Source: Zanthoxylum bungeanum (lineage: Eukaryota > Streptophyta > Magnoliopsida > Sapindales > Rutaceae). From it: a stretch of 64,000 nucleotides of DNA. Made by a program: the position numbers and the translations under genes. This document shows positions 48,961 to 59,237 of this stretch, one piece after another; the first letter of the stretch is position 1, and each line of letters starts with the position of its first letter. Where the stretch lies: contig SKCR01017755.1 in assembly GCA_019454045.1 (NCBI GenBank), positions 49,754 through 113,753 of the forward strand. The letters run 5' to 3'. The notes beneath the pieces are model-generated. The model worked only from the letters and a program-made list of their open reading frames with translations, made no database searches and was not told where the DNA came from.

Positions 48961-50520
48961 ACTACAAATATATAATAGAATTTTTCATGTGAGAGATATA
49001 TATCAAAAGATGAGAAACATAAATTAAAGCAGAAGCTCCAAAGCGCTTTTGAGTGTAAAAGAAAAGCAGCTTTCACCCCCTGCCTGTATAAAGATAAGTT
49101 TGCATGTGGTTTACAGACAATTAGCTTAATTTATGTAAATTATGGGTTGTAAGTTGATTCCAAAAAAAAAAAAAGTTACAAGCAGCAGGATCCTGCCTTA
49201 AAGATGCAGTGATGATACATATCCCTTTATGGATCTGATAAATTGCATTATCCTACCATATTAACAAACCCAATTGAGAAAAATGAGATTTGGGACCACA
49301 TTATTATCTGGGTTATGTTTAATTTTTCTTAATTAAGATGTTTAATTAATATAATGGTGATATACTATGTGCTATGGGCTGGAATTAGGGCATAAACTAT
49401 AGGCTCTCCCTCATGCTACAAGATCTTGTTTCTAAACAAATTTGGTACCCTACACGTTGTGATACTATGATTGATCAAATCCAAACCAATGTGATTTCAA
49501 CTCAAATAATTTTTAGTTAATTAAGTGCAGCAACTTGTAATTCACGTGCCTGTGTTTGCTTAATTATAAATTTATAATGCCTTAGGTTGTTAATTGTATG
49601 CATGAAAGGGTTCGTAATGACCCTACACCCATCATTTTGCCCTTAATTATTTGATTAATTAATAAGGAATTAAATATCTCAACTTGTATTTAAAACTTTG
49701 AATGTACATTTACCATTACTTCAAAAAGAATAATGCTCGAGTTCAATTAAACACTTTGATGGAAAAATTAGTTCAAAAACATTATCAACTGTTTATACTC
49801 TTGATATTTTAATTTCTACAAGTACCAATTACTAATATACTATATAAGGAAATCATTTACTCTAATCTCAATGGGTTGCCTCAGGTTCAAGGTTCGAATC
49901 ATACTAGATGTATTTCCTTGGGTCATATCCCTGATATAAAAAGTCAACGACTTATCCTGATTTGTGTTGGAAAACTTTTAAGAACACAGAACACAAATCT
50001 TGAGAATTAATCGAAATGCAAGTAAGCTGACCCAAACACCATGATTAAAAGAATCATTTACTCTAATCCTCTAAATTATAGGTTCCATCTCGTCTCTACT
50101 AGATATATTCTTGGAAGTACGTTTTTTTCGAATTTAATAGACAAATCAATTGGTTTTATTATAATATATTAATATTTTGGGAAAAAATTCCAAATTATTT
50201 TATTGCTTGAACATGATCATCCTTCCTTCACTTATAAACACTCAAACTCGAGGCACCTAACTTGTTGGGCAAGTTACATTTTAATCGAAAGGTAAATAAA
50301 TAAAATTAAAATTATAGACCTCTTATGATGAAGAATTGGTGCAAATAAATATATTCCCTTGATTATTATAAAATAAATATAAGCATCCGTTTGCTTACCA
50401 TATATCTCTAGATGTTAAAACTTAAAAAATAATAATAAGAAGAAGAAACCAATTAAAAAAGAATAAAAATATCTTGGTGTAAAAGAGTCAACGGTCAAAG
50501 ATATGCATTCGTTGTCTCTG
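48961..50520. other. Intergenic sequence, nothing recognised
   Basis: It is AT-rich, without a supported coding frame or repeat. A run of 13 A occurs near 49162. GGTTCAAGGTTCGAATC (49885-49901) looks like a Pol III B box but has no matching A box or cloverleaf. Confidence 0.5.
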
Positions 50521-50880
50521 TCTCCAACACGTACCAGTGGTCCAGTAACAAATTCTCACTGCATCAAGCACTAAGCGCGCCCCACTAGGGTGCGGGCCTA
50601 CCTGTCTCCGTGCACCCGCCCACCCGCAATTCCTCCTCCAAGCAAGCACCTGGGCCCCACCACAATTTCATTTTTATTTATCCCCTGCGGGGGCTGGTAC
50701 ACGTGGCGAAAGTGGAGTCATCCTTGGTGGATGCCATTGGGGTGACGTGGAAATGATGTCATCTTGAGACGACTTTACCCAACAACTGCTCTTCAATTCT
50801 GGGGAAAGCCCAAGGGATAAGATCAGGCTTGCAATGTTCAAACTTGTGTGATTTTTGTTAATGACGTGGCGCTTTTATTT
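50521..50880. promoter_or_regulatory. GC-richer stretch with ACGT-core motifs
   Basis: In an otherwise AT-rich area this stretch is GC-richer. It contains CACGTGGC (50700-50707, a G-box/ABRE form), TGACGTGG (50743-50750) and TGACGTGGC (50862-50870), within 170 bases. Such clusters occur in plant promoters bound by bZIP factors. I see no TATA box with a following coding frame on either strand, so its target, if any, is unknown. Confidence 0.3.
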
Positions 50881-52063
50881 TCGACTTAATTGTCGAGTAA
50901 TTAATTAAAATTAAAGTGCGAGTTGAGTATATATTTTAAATATTGATTTTATAAATATTCTGAATTTTGTTATTTTTATAATTTAAATGAGACAATTAAT
51001 TTACTTACATGTAATATTTATGGCTCTTTCGTTTCTCTCTGAGTTCTCAAATAATATTTCAAATTCATTATGCAAGAGTCAATAGTCAGAGTGTGCATCC
51101 TTAAACACATTAAATAATAAAAATTAAGTAATACAAAATAATAATAATAATAATTCAAAATAAAATAACAAATAACAATAGACCCGAAAATCCAAAAAAT
51201 TGGCCAGGTTTTGTAGGCATTTACTATTTAGGTTTCTTATTTTAATAAGATATTATATTTTTATATTGTAATATATTTTTTATTTTAATAATTTATTAAT
51301 TTAATTTTATAATTTAATAATGAAAACATTAATTATAAAGATTATGTGTCACATATATTTTTTATTTTAATATAAGATTATAATATATATATATATATTC
51401 TTTGTCGGATTATCTGTGATATTATTCAAAAATTAATCGGATAATATAATATATTTTATTATTATAATAAGGTTATTATTTAATAGATTTATTGATTTAA
51501 TTTTATAATTTAATAGTATTTTTAAATTATAATATGATAGTATAATATGTTTTCTTATTATAATACAGTTCTTTATAAAATTATAATATATATTTTTATT
51601 ATAATAAATTTTTTATTTAAAAAGATTAATTGTAAAATTAGTGTAATTTTATAATTTAATAAAAAATATTAATTGTAGAGATATTTTAATTTTATAATTT
51701 AATAGTATTTGTTATTTCAATAAGATATTATAATATGTTTTCTTGTTATAATAGAATTCTTATAAAATTATAATTTTTATTTTTATTGTAATATAATTAA
51801 TATTTAATAGATTTTTTAATTTAATCTTATAATTTTAAATATAAAAAGTTTCTTATTTTAATAATATATTAGTTTAATTTTATAATTTAATAATAATAAT
51901 AATTGTAGAGATATTTTAATTTTATAATTTATAATAAAAAATTAATTATAGAGATTATGTTAATTGTAGATAATTTAATAGTGTTTTTTATTTTATTATG
52001 GTAGTCTAATATGTTTATTTTATTATAGAATTTTTATAAAATGGTGATGTGTATATTTATTAG
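50881..52063. repeat. Very AT-rich low-complexity tract
   Basis: Words such as TTTTATAATTTAATA, TTATAATATGTTTTC and TTAATTGTAGAGATA recur irregularly about every 100-200 bases between 51230 and 52060. No coding frame is present. It looks like a degenerated AT-rich repeat. Confidence 0.6.
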
Positions 52064-52369
52064 AATATGATTTTTATCTAAAAGAATTATTATTATAATC
52101 TTATAACTTTAATATGAAGCTGGCACGTGGTGTGATAATGAGGATAAAAAATCTTTAACTTTTATAGATATAAAAATAGATATTCGATAAGTTTAATTAC
52201 AATGAGAAGTAGCATGATTAGTGCATGAGCCAATTTTGGTAATGAGCCAAATGTCATTATGTTCAGACACACGTATCAGACTTGCACACAAAACATGACT
52301 CATTGCCTTCATCTAGCCTAAAATGGCATATGGGTTGCCACCAAGGCTCAATTCACATGAATTCTAGTC
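52064..52369. repeat. 306 bp repeat, left copy
   Basis: It matches 63695-64000 in the same orientation with few changes (both contain GAAGCTGGCACGTGGTGTGA). The two copies lie outside element D and its near-100-base duplication. The right copy reaches the window end, so the full length is unknown. Confidence 0.88.
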
Positions 52370-52390
52370 ACTAAAAGACGAGTCTGCACA

Positions 52391-52490
52391 TGACTCACAT
52401 GTAGGGTTCACGAGCCTGTATATCCACACAAGAGTAAGAGCCTCATACGACCTAAAAGGTCTCTGATAACCACAGACTATGCTATGCGGT
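52391..52490. repeat. 100 bp flanking duplication of element D, left
   Basis: It starts TGACTCACATGTAGGGTTCA and ends GCTATGCGGT, immediately before the LTR. It is repeated at 63445-63542, immediately after the other LTR. Confidence 0.88.
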
Positions 52491-53022
52491 TGTGGGACAC
52501 AGGACCTGAGCGACGCCGTTCCTAGGCTCGCGGCACTAGTTGGGAAGGATTACATAACATGGAGTCGCCACCCGGTGTGAACCGGGACAAAGATTTAAGG
52601 CCGCACTCACCCCTCGCAAGGGAAGACCCAAACTCACACCGTTGGGTTCGGAATGGTCCCTTACTTATGTCACTTGTAATAAAAAGGATTTATATAATAA
52701 TTAACCAGGCTTAATAACATTTATTTCCAAGAATATCATGCTTCTAAATTCATATGCATACATCAACAAGTTCATCACAACATGCAATGTCACATGGCAA
52801 TCTCATGAACATATTTCAATCAATCCTATGTTATGGAAAACTAAGACAACATAATCATGCTTGAGTACTATCTCATGAACCTATTAACCAAATAACATGC
52901 TAACAACCTAATCATGCTTGAATACAAATAATAGTTGGCTATATAACACAAGAAAGATCAACCAAGAGGCAATTATGCATGAATATGATAAGACAGACTC
53001 AGTTCAGTGTGTGTGCGTTTGT

Positions 53023-53287
53023 GTAGCGTTCGTAAACGCGTTCGAACGGAAATGAAACAGAATGCTCACGTCGAGTAGCGTTCGTAAACGCGTTCGAACG
53101 GAGACGAGACAGAATGCTCACGTTCGAGTAGCGTTCGTAAACGCGTTCGAACGGAGATGAGACAGAAAGCTCACGTTCGTATGGCGTTTGTTAACGCGTT
53201 CGAACGGATACGAGACCTGACACATAATAAGGCAAAAACCACATGCGCGTTCGAGTTGCGTTCGTGAACGCGTTCGAACGGACACGG
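53023..53287. repeat. Array of CGTAAACGCGTTCGAACGG units (left LTR)
   Basis: Five units, spaced roughly 50-75 bases apart, share GCGTTCGTAAACGCGTTCG followed by AACGG. The core TTCGAA/CGTTCGAACG is palindromic and rich in CpG. The same array is at 59766-60030 in the other LTR. Confidence 0.88.
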
Positions 53288-53320
53288 ACCTGATGCAATA
53301 CATAAACAGAAAGTAAAAGG

Positions 53321-53792
53321 GCGCGGCGAAGCACTGCCGTAAAGGTGACCTTTTGGGGCTCTTGATCTCTCGAAGAGAGGACCTTTAGACCAACATGCTA
53401 AGCCCATGCGCGTCATATCACACATGCAAGAATAGAACCAATCATATCAACCAAGTATGCCCGATTGAACGCATCTTACATCCAATCCGAACACACGTCA
53501 CCGGCGCGGCAAAGCATCGTGGTAAAGGGCTTTTAGCCCCTCCCCATAGGGGATCTCACAACACACTTACTAAGCCCATGCGCTCGATTGACTTATACAT
53601 ACGAAAAAAAAAATAAAGATAATAATATCAAACTAAGTATGCTCGATTGAACATATCTTGCGTCCAACCGAACATACATCAACCGCGCGGCGAAGTATGT
53701 CACGAAGGTGGCCTTTTCGGCTCTTTATCTCACAAATGGAGGACCTTTGGACTAACTCACTAAGCCCATGCGCTTGGTTGAATCATACAAAA
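53321..53792. repeat. Three tandem units of about 182 bp (left LTR)
   Basis: Units start GCGCGGCGAAGCACTGCC (53321), GCGCGGCAAAGCATCG (53504) and GCGCGGCGAAGTATG (53685). Each has a purine-pyrimidine hairpin-like centre and the words CTAAGCCCATGCGC and GATTGAAC. The third is partial. The other LTR has them at 60064, 60248 and 60424. Confidence 0.85.
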
Positions 53793-53875
53793 ATAAACAA
53801 TATATTGAATTCAAGAGAAAACTAAATAAACAAAAAGCAACACAACGAAAGAGAGATGGCGCCGTTTACTCAAGC

Positions 53876-53966
53876 GGTACGTGGAGTTGTGGCCCGAGTA
53901 CAGATCATATTACCGTCCATTCGAATCGGCTATGAAATTTATGTCCGGGTTTCCATCCGATATACC
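53876..53966. repeat. Module shared with element F leader
   Basis: From GGTACGTGGAGTTGTGG through CATATTACCGTCCATTC to TTTATGTCCGGGTTTCCATC it matches 10409-10498, and is repeated at 60616-60706. D and F belong to different superfamilies and both read this module on the minus strand. Confidence 0.82.
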
Positions 53967-55484
53967 GCGAGAGTTGACACATCTCTCATTCATCTAATGC
54001 CCACAACATATTACATCTCATAATTCATGCATATTTACATACTCAAAAATCACAACACACATTTCAACATTACAATCATACACGAAATACTTAATAAATA
54101 ACGCGGAAAAGGAAAACAAGTGTGAAAGATACCCTCAGGTCTAACCTTTTAAGCCGTCTCTCGGACTCACGTTCCACGAAGATCGAAAGGGGGGTAAAGC
54201 TCCGCAACTTTTCTGGTCCCTGGTTCAACGTCCTAGCTCACTGCTTCGCTGCTTTGCTTATTGTTCGAACTCCGTTCTGCTTCTATTCAGCTCTTGTTTT
54301 GCTGCTCACTGCACGGGCTACCTGTTTCAATGTTTTCAAAGAACTATTCCAAGTTGTGTGGGTTCTTAGTGCAATTAAAAGTGATTATTTTTAAGGTTAT
54401 CTATGTAGTTTTCTAAGTTACTTTTTTTTTAAGGATCTTGGGCTACTGTTTTAAGGTAATCTAGGGGGTTGTTTTGGCGTGTTTTAGAATTCGGATATGG
54501 GTGAGTTTGGGTTCGGCTATGGAGGGGGTCTTGTGGTGGTTCTTCTTTGTTTTCTTTTTGTGTGTGTGTATGAAGTGTTTTCTCTTGGATGTGTTTTGGG
54601 TGTGTAGAGAGAGTTTAGAGAAATTTCGAGAGAGCTTGGGTGTGAATGTGTGTTGTTGTCCGGCCGGATGGTCTTGGTTAGGGGTTGTTTATATAGAGAA
54701 TGGCTAGGGTTTACAAGAGAAGGGATTTGTGCATTAAATTAGGATATGATTTAGTGTTTAGCAAGGAAAGTCAAAGATTGAGGGGGGACAAATTTGGTTT
54801 AGATTAGGAAGTCAATACTTTTAATTGGTGATATCTTATTGAATTAGGAAGTCAAATATATGATTGGCTTTAATTGGTTAAGATTGATTTTAATTAGGCA
54901 AATCTTATTTTTAGTTTTAGTATATATATATTTGATTCATTTATATTAGGCATGATTTATTTTATGTTTTATTTATTGGTAAATGATTTAAATGTTTATT
55001 TAATGTTTGATATTTATTTATTAATTTGGGATGTGTTTTATGGGCTTTGGGGAGCTAAATGGGCTGGGTGTGAGGCTAGCAGCAAAACCAAATTACCGGC
55101 TCCGTTCGAACGCCTCATCGCACGCGGCACGAACGTCCGCAATCTGCACGAGTTCGAACGAAGTAACGAACGCAGCACCAACGAAGACAGTGAGCTTGTT
55201 ATCCTGAATTTCCCCTTCCGATATCCGTTTCCCGCGGCTTTTATGACTCAAAAGGTAGTGCCTCCAAATGAGGCTCATCATCGGGTTTCACATGCGAAAA
55301 TGCAATGCCTACAGTCGCCCCCACTTTGATGGGACTTGTGTAATGTGCAACAGTGACAATCCTATCAAAGTTTATGCAATGCATTTTCACTTACCTGGCT
55401 CGCCAGCTGCCACTTGACTTACCATGTGTTGAGTTGCGTTGATTTGGTGGTGAGGTGCTGCGACCCCTGGTTCATTCCCGAACC

Positions 55485-55948
55485 GTGCTCCATTTTTAGA
55501 GCGCCATCTTAGGCATCTTTCGTGTATGTGCTCCATTTTGGAGCGCCATTTCCGGCATTTGTTGTGTGTGTTCCATTTTGGAACGCCATTTTCGGCATCT
55601 GCTGTGTGTGTTCCATTGTGGAACGCCATTTTCGGCATCTGCTGTGTGTGTTCCATTTTGGAATGCCATTTTCGGCCTTTGTTGTGAGTGCTCCATTTTG
55701 GAGTGCCATTTCCGGCGTCTGTTGTAAGTGCTCCATTTTGGAGTGCCATTTCCGGCGTCTGTTGTAAGTGCTCCATTTTGGAGTGCCATTTCCGGCGTCT
55801 GTTTAAGTGCTCATTTTGGAGTGCCATTTCCTTTCCGGCGTCTGTTGTAAGTGCTCCATTTTGGAGTGCCATTTCCGGCGTCTGTTGTAAGTGCTCCATT
55901 TTGGAGTGCCATTTCCGCGTCTGTTGTAAGTGCTCCATTTTGGAGTGT
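55485..55948. repeat. 40 bp minisatellite, about 11.5 units (left LTR)
   Basis: The consensus unit is GCTCCATTTTGGAGTGCCAT followed by TTCCGGCGTCTGTTGTAAGT. The start of each unit is a small hairpin, CTCCA-TTT-TGGAG. When a unit drifts (GTTCCATTTTGGAACGCC) the paired bases change together. The right LTR has about one unit fewer. The unit lacks stop codons in most frames, so long frames arise on both strands. Confidence 0.92.
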
Positions 55949-56246
55949 GCTGTACGAGATTGTGGCTCATTTTTGAACCGTTACTTGATGAGATGGTCTT
56001 TGCTGTTATAAACCTGCGAACACGAAACAAACATTGCATGTATGTGGTATGTATGCATGTATGCATGTATATGTATTATATTCCGATGGGTTAGGCCTTC
56101 CTTGGTCCATTTCTGAACAGTGCTTCAATTTCGGAGTGCCATTTTTTGGCAAGGGATGAGATGATGGTCCATTTCGAACCGTGCTCCATTTTCGGAGTGC
56201 CATTTTCGGCGAGATGAGATGATGGTCCATTTCGAACCGTTGCTGA

Positions 56247-56470
56247 TAATGATGTGGGCCCCGCCCCAAGAGTACTATACCGGTAGAACTAATACTGAAC
56301 CAATGTGGGCCTCGCCCCCCAGAATGCCATACCCGGCAGAGCTGATGCTGACATGGGCTTCGCCCCCAGACCGAGACCGATATGGGCCTCGCCCCAGACT
56401 GATACTGATACTGAACTGATGTGGGCCTCGCCCCCAAGCTGATACTGATGCGGGCCTCGGCCCTGGGACT
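56247..56470. repeat. GGGCCTCGCCCC array (left LTR)
   Basis: About seven irregular units contain TGGGCCTCGCCCC or TGGGCTTCGCCCC followed by AGACTGATACTGATACTGA-like sequence. GGGCnnCGCCC can fold into a tight hairpin. The right LTR has the same array at 62957-63175. Confidence 0.85.
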
Positions 56471-56738
56471 CATCCCTAAACTGATACTGATTCATTTCTG
56501 AAACTGATTGTACTGTTGTTGTTCCCGAAGATTCCCCGTGTTCTAAACATCACTGGATTTCATAGTGCCAATGTTGAATGTTTTTCTCAAATATACTCAT
56601 ATTGTAGAAGAGATTCAGCGAAATAATGTCTTTATTATTATTTAAAGAAAATGATTCGAACATGTAGACCAAGTCAAATGTCTATATTAAAATGCATGAT
56701 CAAATAAACTAGGAGGGATGATTTCATCATTCGCAACA

Positions 56739-56755
56739 TTGCCTTCTTTCTTGGC
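56739..56755 (-). other. Polypurine tract of element D
   Basis: On the minus strand CCAAGAAAGAAGGCAA lies directly before the 3' LTR start TGTTGCG. A gag-to-LTR distance of only about 110 bases leaves no room for pol. Confidence 0.72.
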
Positions 56756-56850
56756 CTATGGTTCTCCACCGTTGTCATCCCATACTCCTATGGATGAAGC
56801 TGAGTGGTTGAGAGTTTGAAGGACAAGGGTTTCGGGTAGGCCGGAGTTGA

Positions 56851-58190
56851 TCATGTAGTTGGGTAGGGGATTTCTATATGCGTTGGGTTGTTCTCTTTCT
56901 GGTCAGGTATTTTGTGAGCATCAATGAGGTTTTGGATTTCATGCCTAAGGCGGGTGCAGCTGTCAGTTTCGTGGCCTCTCCTTTGATGGAAGTGACAATA
57001 CAAGCTTAGGTTAAGGTTGGTTGGTGGGATAGGATCTGGAAGTGCTTTAGGCTCTAAGGGTTTTAGGAGTCCTTGTCCCTTCAACTTCTCAAGTACCTTA
57101 GATAACGGCTTCCCCAGGTTAGAGAAATGCCGGTTCTTGACGGTACCGACCTCGGCAGTAGCGGGCTTGGTCTCAGAATACCCCCCAAAAGTCCGCCTAT
57201 TCTGGCCATATGACTTTCTGTTTTCAGCCTCCTCTTCCTCAATATCCATGACAGTTTCCCTCAACTGTCGAAAATCGGAAATCATTGAAGTCATCCTCCT
57301 CAGCTTACTATAAATAGAGGGCTTGGTGCCCTTGATGATCATTTTGATTTGGTCCTTCTCAGAGGGCCGAGTCTGCATTTTCAGAAGCTGGCTTCTCCAG
57401 CGGTCTACATACTCCTTGAAGCTTTCTTCCGGCTTCTGCTTAGTGTTCTCCAATCACGGAGTGACAAGTCAATCTCCAAGTCTGTAACATACTGCTTCAG
57501 AAAAGCGTCAGCTAGTTCCTTCCAATCTTCATTAACCTTCTTTTCAAGGCTATGATACCAAACCACAGGTGCCCCCTCGAGTGACATCCCAAACATCTTT
57601 TGGACTTGGCGCTGTGATAGGCCAACTGAACTCATAACAGACACATACTGACGGAGATGCACCCTTGGATCTCCATTCCCATTGAAATTAGCCAAATCCG
57701 GCATCTTAAACTGCGCTGGCAACTGCTCCTCAAACTTCATTGTCTCATAGTCTAGCAAATCTTCATTCTTACCCCTCATTTTACGGGTAACTGTTTCAAC
57801 CTGATCTCGAAGCTTCTGTATCTCGGCCTGAGACCCAATCACTCTGTCTGTTGCATACTCTGCATTATCATCATCAAAAGCGGGGATATCATCCCCCAAC
57901 CCATTCGGAGGCTTCTCGCGCCTTACATTCTCAGAATTCTCCCCAGCACGGGGCACAGCCATATTTGTCATGGCAGCAGTCAAGGCTTGCAACTGTTCAG
58001 TAATCTTGGCGAGGCCATTTTCCAACTGATCTATCCGGGATACCTCAGTATCTGATTCACTCATGTCTGTTCTCGGTATTTTGGTGAGTCTTCCTTTTTT
58101 CCTAACCCAACGGGAATCTATGATGGCTTTCAGAACACAAGGGTTAACATGATGTATGTATGCATGATGCGCATAAGAAGTATATAACAT
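56851..58190 (-). pseudogene. Gypsy-type gag with one frameshift (element D)
   Basis: On the minus strand the likely start is MSESDTEVSRIDQLENGLAK at 58064 (an in-frame ATG exists at 58190). Heptad-like sequence up to about residue 110 may be coiled coil. The retrotransposon gag domain follows: QFKMPDLANFNGNGDPRVHL, then VWYHSLEKKVNEDWKELADA and FLKQYVTDLEIDLSLRD. One lost T near 57449 shifts the frame. The domain continues ENTKQKPEESFKEYVDRWRS and KMIIKGTKPSIYSKLRRM. The C-terminal part ends with the zinc-knuckle-like YCHFHQRRGHETDSC and LRHEIQNLIDAHK, a form common in Tat-like gypsy gags, and a stop at 56851. With the shift ignored the protein is about 400-440 residues. The single lesion is minor beside those of the other elements here and might even be a sequencing error. 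Gag forms the particle; pol must come from another element. Confidence 0.87.
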
Positions 58191-59217
58191 GTATTAAATC
58201 AAACAAAATTCTCAAACAAATCGGCCTATTATCATTTTAGAAGCTTTTGGGACAATTGTCATAAGAGTGAACCCGTCCCAGTTTAAGTGGCCTAACGAGT
58301 TCATGTCTTATGGCAAATTAAGAGCCCAACTAAATCCAAATGATAAAATTCCGAACACAGTCATAAAATGGCCCATTGTTATTTAGAAGCCTTTTGGCCC
58401 AATCGTCATGAGGTACGTTCTTGTCCGTCCCAGTTTAAATGGCCCAACAAGCCCATATCTCATGACAAATGGTCCAAATGGATCCAAACGACGATGTTCC
58501 CAAACACAAGCATACAAGGAAGATGATGCAAACATGACATAACATTTTTTACAAAGTGGCCTATCAACATTTCAGAAGCTTTTGGCCTAATAGTCATACA
58601 GTACGAACTTGCCCCAGTTTAAATGGCCCAGCAAGCCCGCATTTCTGACAATAGTCCAACTGCATCCAAATGAGGATGGTCCACAAGCATATACTCAAGG
58701 AAATAATTGCTACTTTAACCATATAAACCAGTCTATGGGTGGGTTTGCAAGAGTATGGACAAAGGCTCTCACTGGCGAAGGATAGCCCACAACTAGGTCT
58801 CCCCACTCAAGGGTTCAAGCGACCAAGTGAGCGTATCCTTTTTTATACATAAGGTACGTGCCAATGAGCTATGGTGTGTGACGGACTGTCAAATGGATTT
58901 CCCGTTGTAGATTCCCCAGAGGGAAGGTGGAGCGAGGCTCACTTAAGTACCCAAGCCTCTTAGGCTCTTATCGCTTGGTGTCAGGAATAAACAACGAGTC
59001 CTCCAAATTAGTCCATCACAAAGGCTACAAGTAGATGGTCATGTAGGTATCCTCACAGCTTTTCCTTCTAGAAAGGTAGTGAGTGAAGGAAGACACCAAA
59101 CCATTACCTAGCCTTAAAGTGCCCTTGATTAAACTCTCACTTATCCACTATAGACATGGCCAATTAAAACATAAATCCACTCATTACAAGACAATATTTC
59201 GGGGCCAATTCTCACGT
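58191..59217 (-). other. Element D leader with triplicated hairpin unit
   Basis: Three diverged units of about 165-170 bases lie at 58222-58690. Each has GAAGCTTTTGG or a close form, CCCAGTTTAAATGGCCCA and CCAAATG. In unit 1 CATAAG (58260-58265) pairs with CTTATG (58307-58312). In unit 2 GTCATGAG (58405-58412) pairs with CTCATGAC (58459-58466), an A-T pair replaced by G-C. In unit 3 only GTCA/TGAC remains. The rest of the leader (58700-59217) has no recognised feature. Confidence 0.65.
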
Positions 59218-59235
59218 CCCCAGTGGAGTCGCCAG
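59218..59235 (-). other. Primer-binding site candidate of element D
   Basis: On the minus strand TGGCGACTCCACTGGGGA begins two bases after the end of the 5' LTR. TGG at its start fits pairing with a tRNA 3' CCA. I cannot assign the tRNA with certainty. Confidence 0.6.
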
Positions 59236-59237
59236 AC

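Larger units (their letters stand above)
52491..56738 (-). repeat. Element D 3' LTR (4248 bp)
   Basis: It aligns with 59238-63444 along its length. Read on the plus strand it contains: the CGTTCGAACG array (53023-53287), the 182-base array (53321-53792), the shared 90-base module (53876-53966), the 40-base minisatellite (55485-55948) and the GGGCCTCGCCCC array (56247-56470). The frame at 54122-54394 is conserved in both LTRs but runs antisense to the element and resembles nothing I know. Confidence 0.92.

Noticed and set aside
49880..49920. tRNA or SINE from the GGTTCAAGGTTCGAATC word
   Set aside because: No A box at the right distance, no cloverleaf, no poly-A or T tail and no target duplication seen.
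51230..52060. Matrix-attachment region or replication origin
   Set aside because: Only AT-richness supports it; no further sequence evidence.
54122..54394. Plus-strand frame of 90 codons present in both D LTRs (also 61134)
   Set aside because: Conserved only because the LTRs are near-identical. It runs antisense to the element and has no recognised domain.
55387..55938. Minus-strand frame of 183 codons with repeated KMEHLQQTPEMALQNG-like units
   Set aside because: It is the 40-base minisatellite read in rotating frames; other frames on both strands are also open, and frame breaks differ between the two LTRs. Not evidence of a gene.
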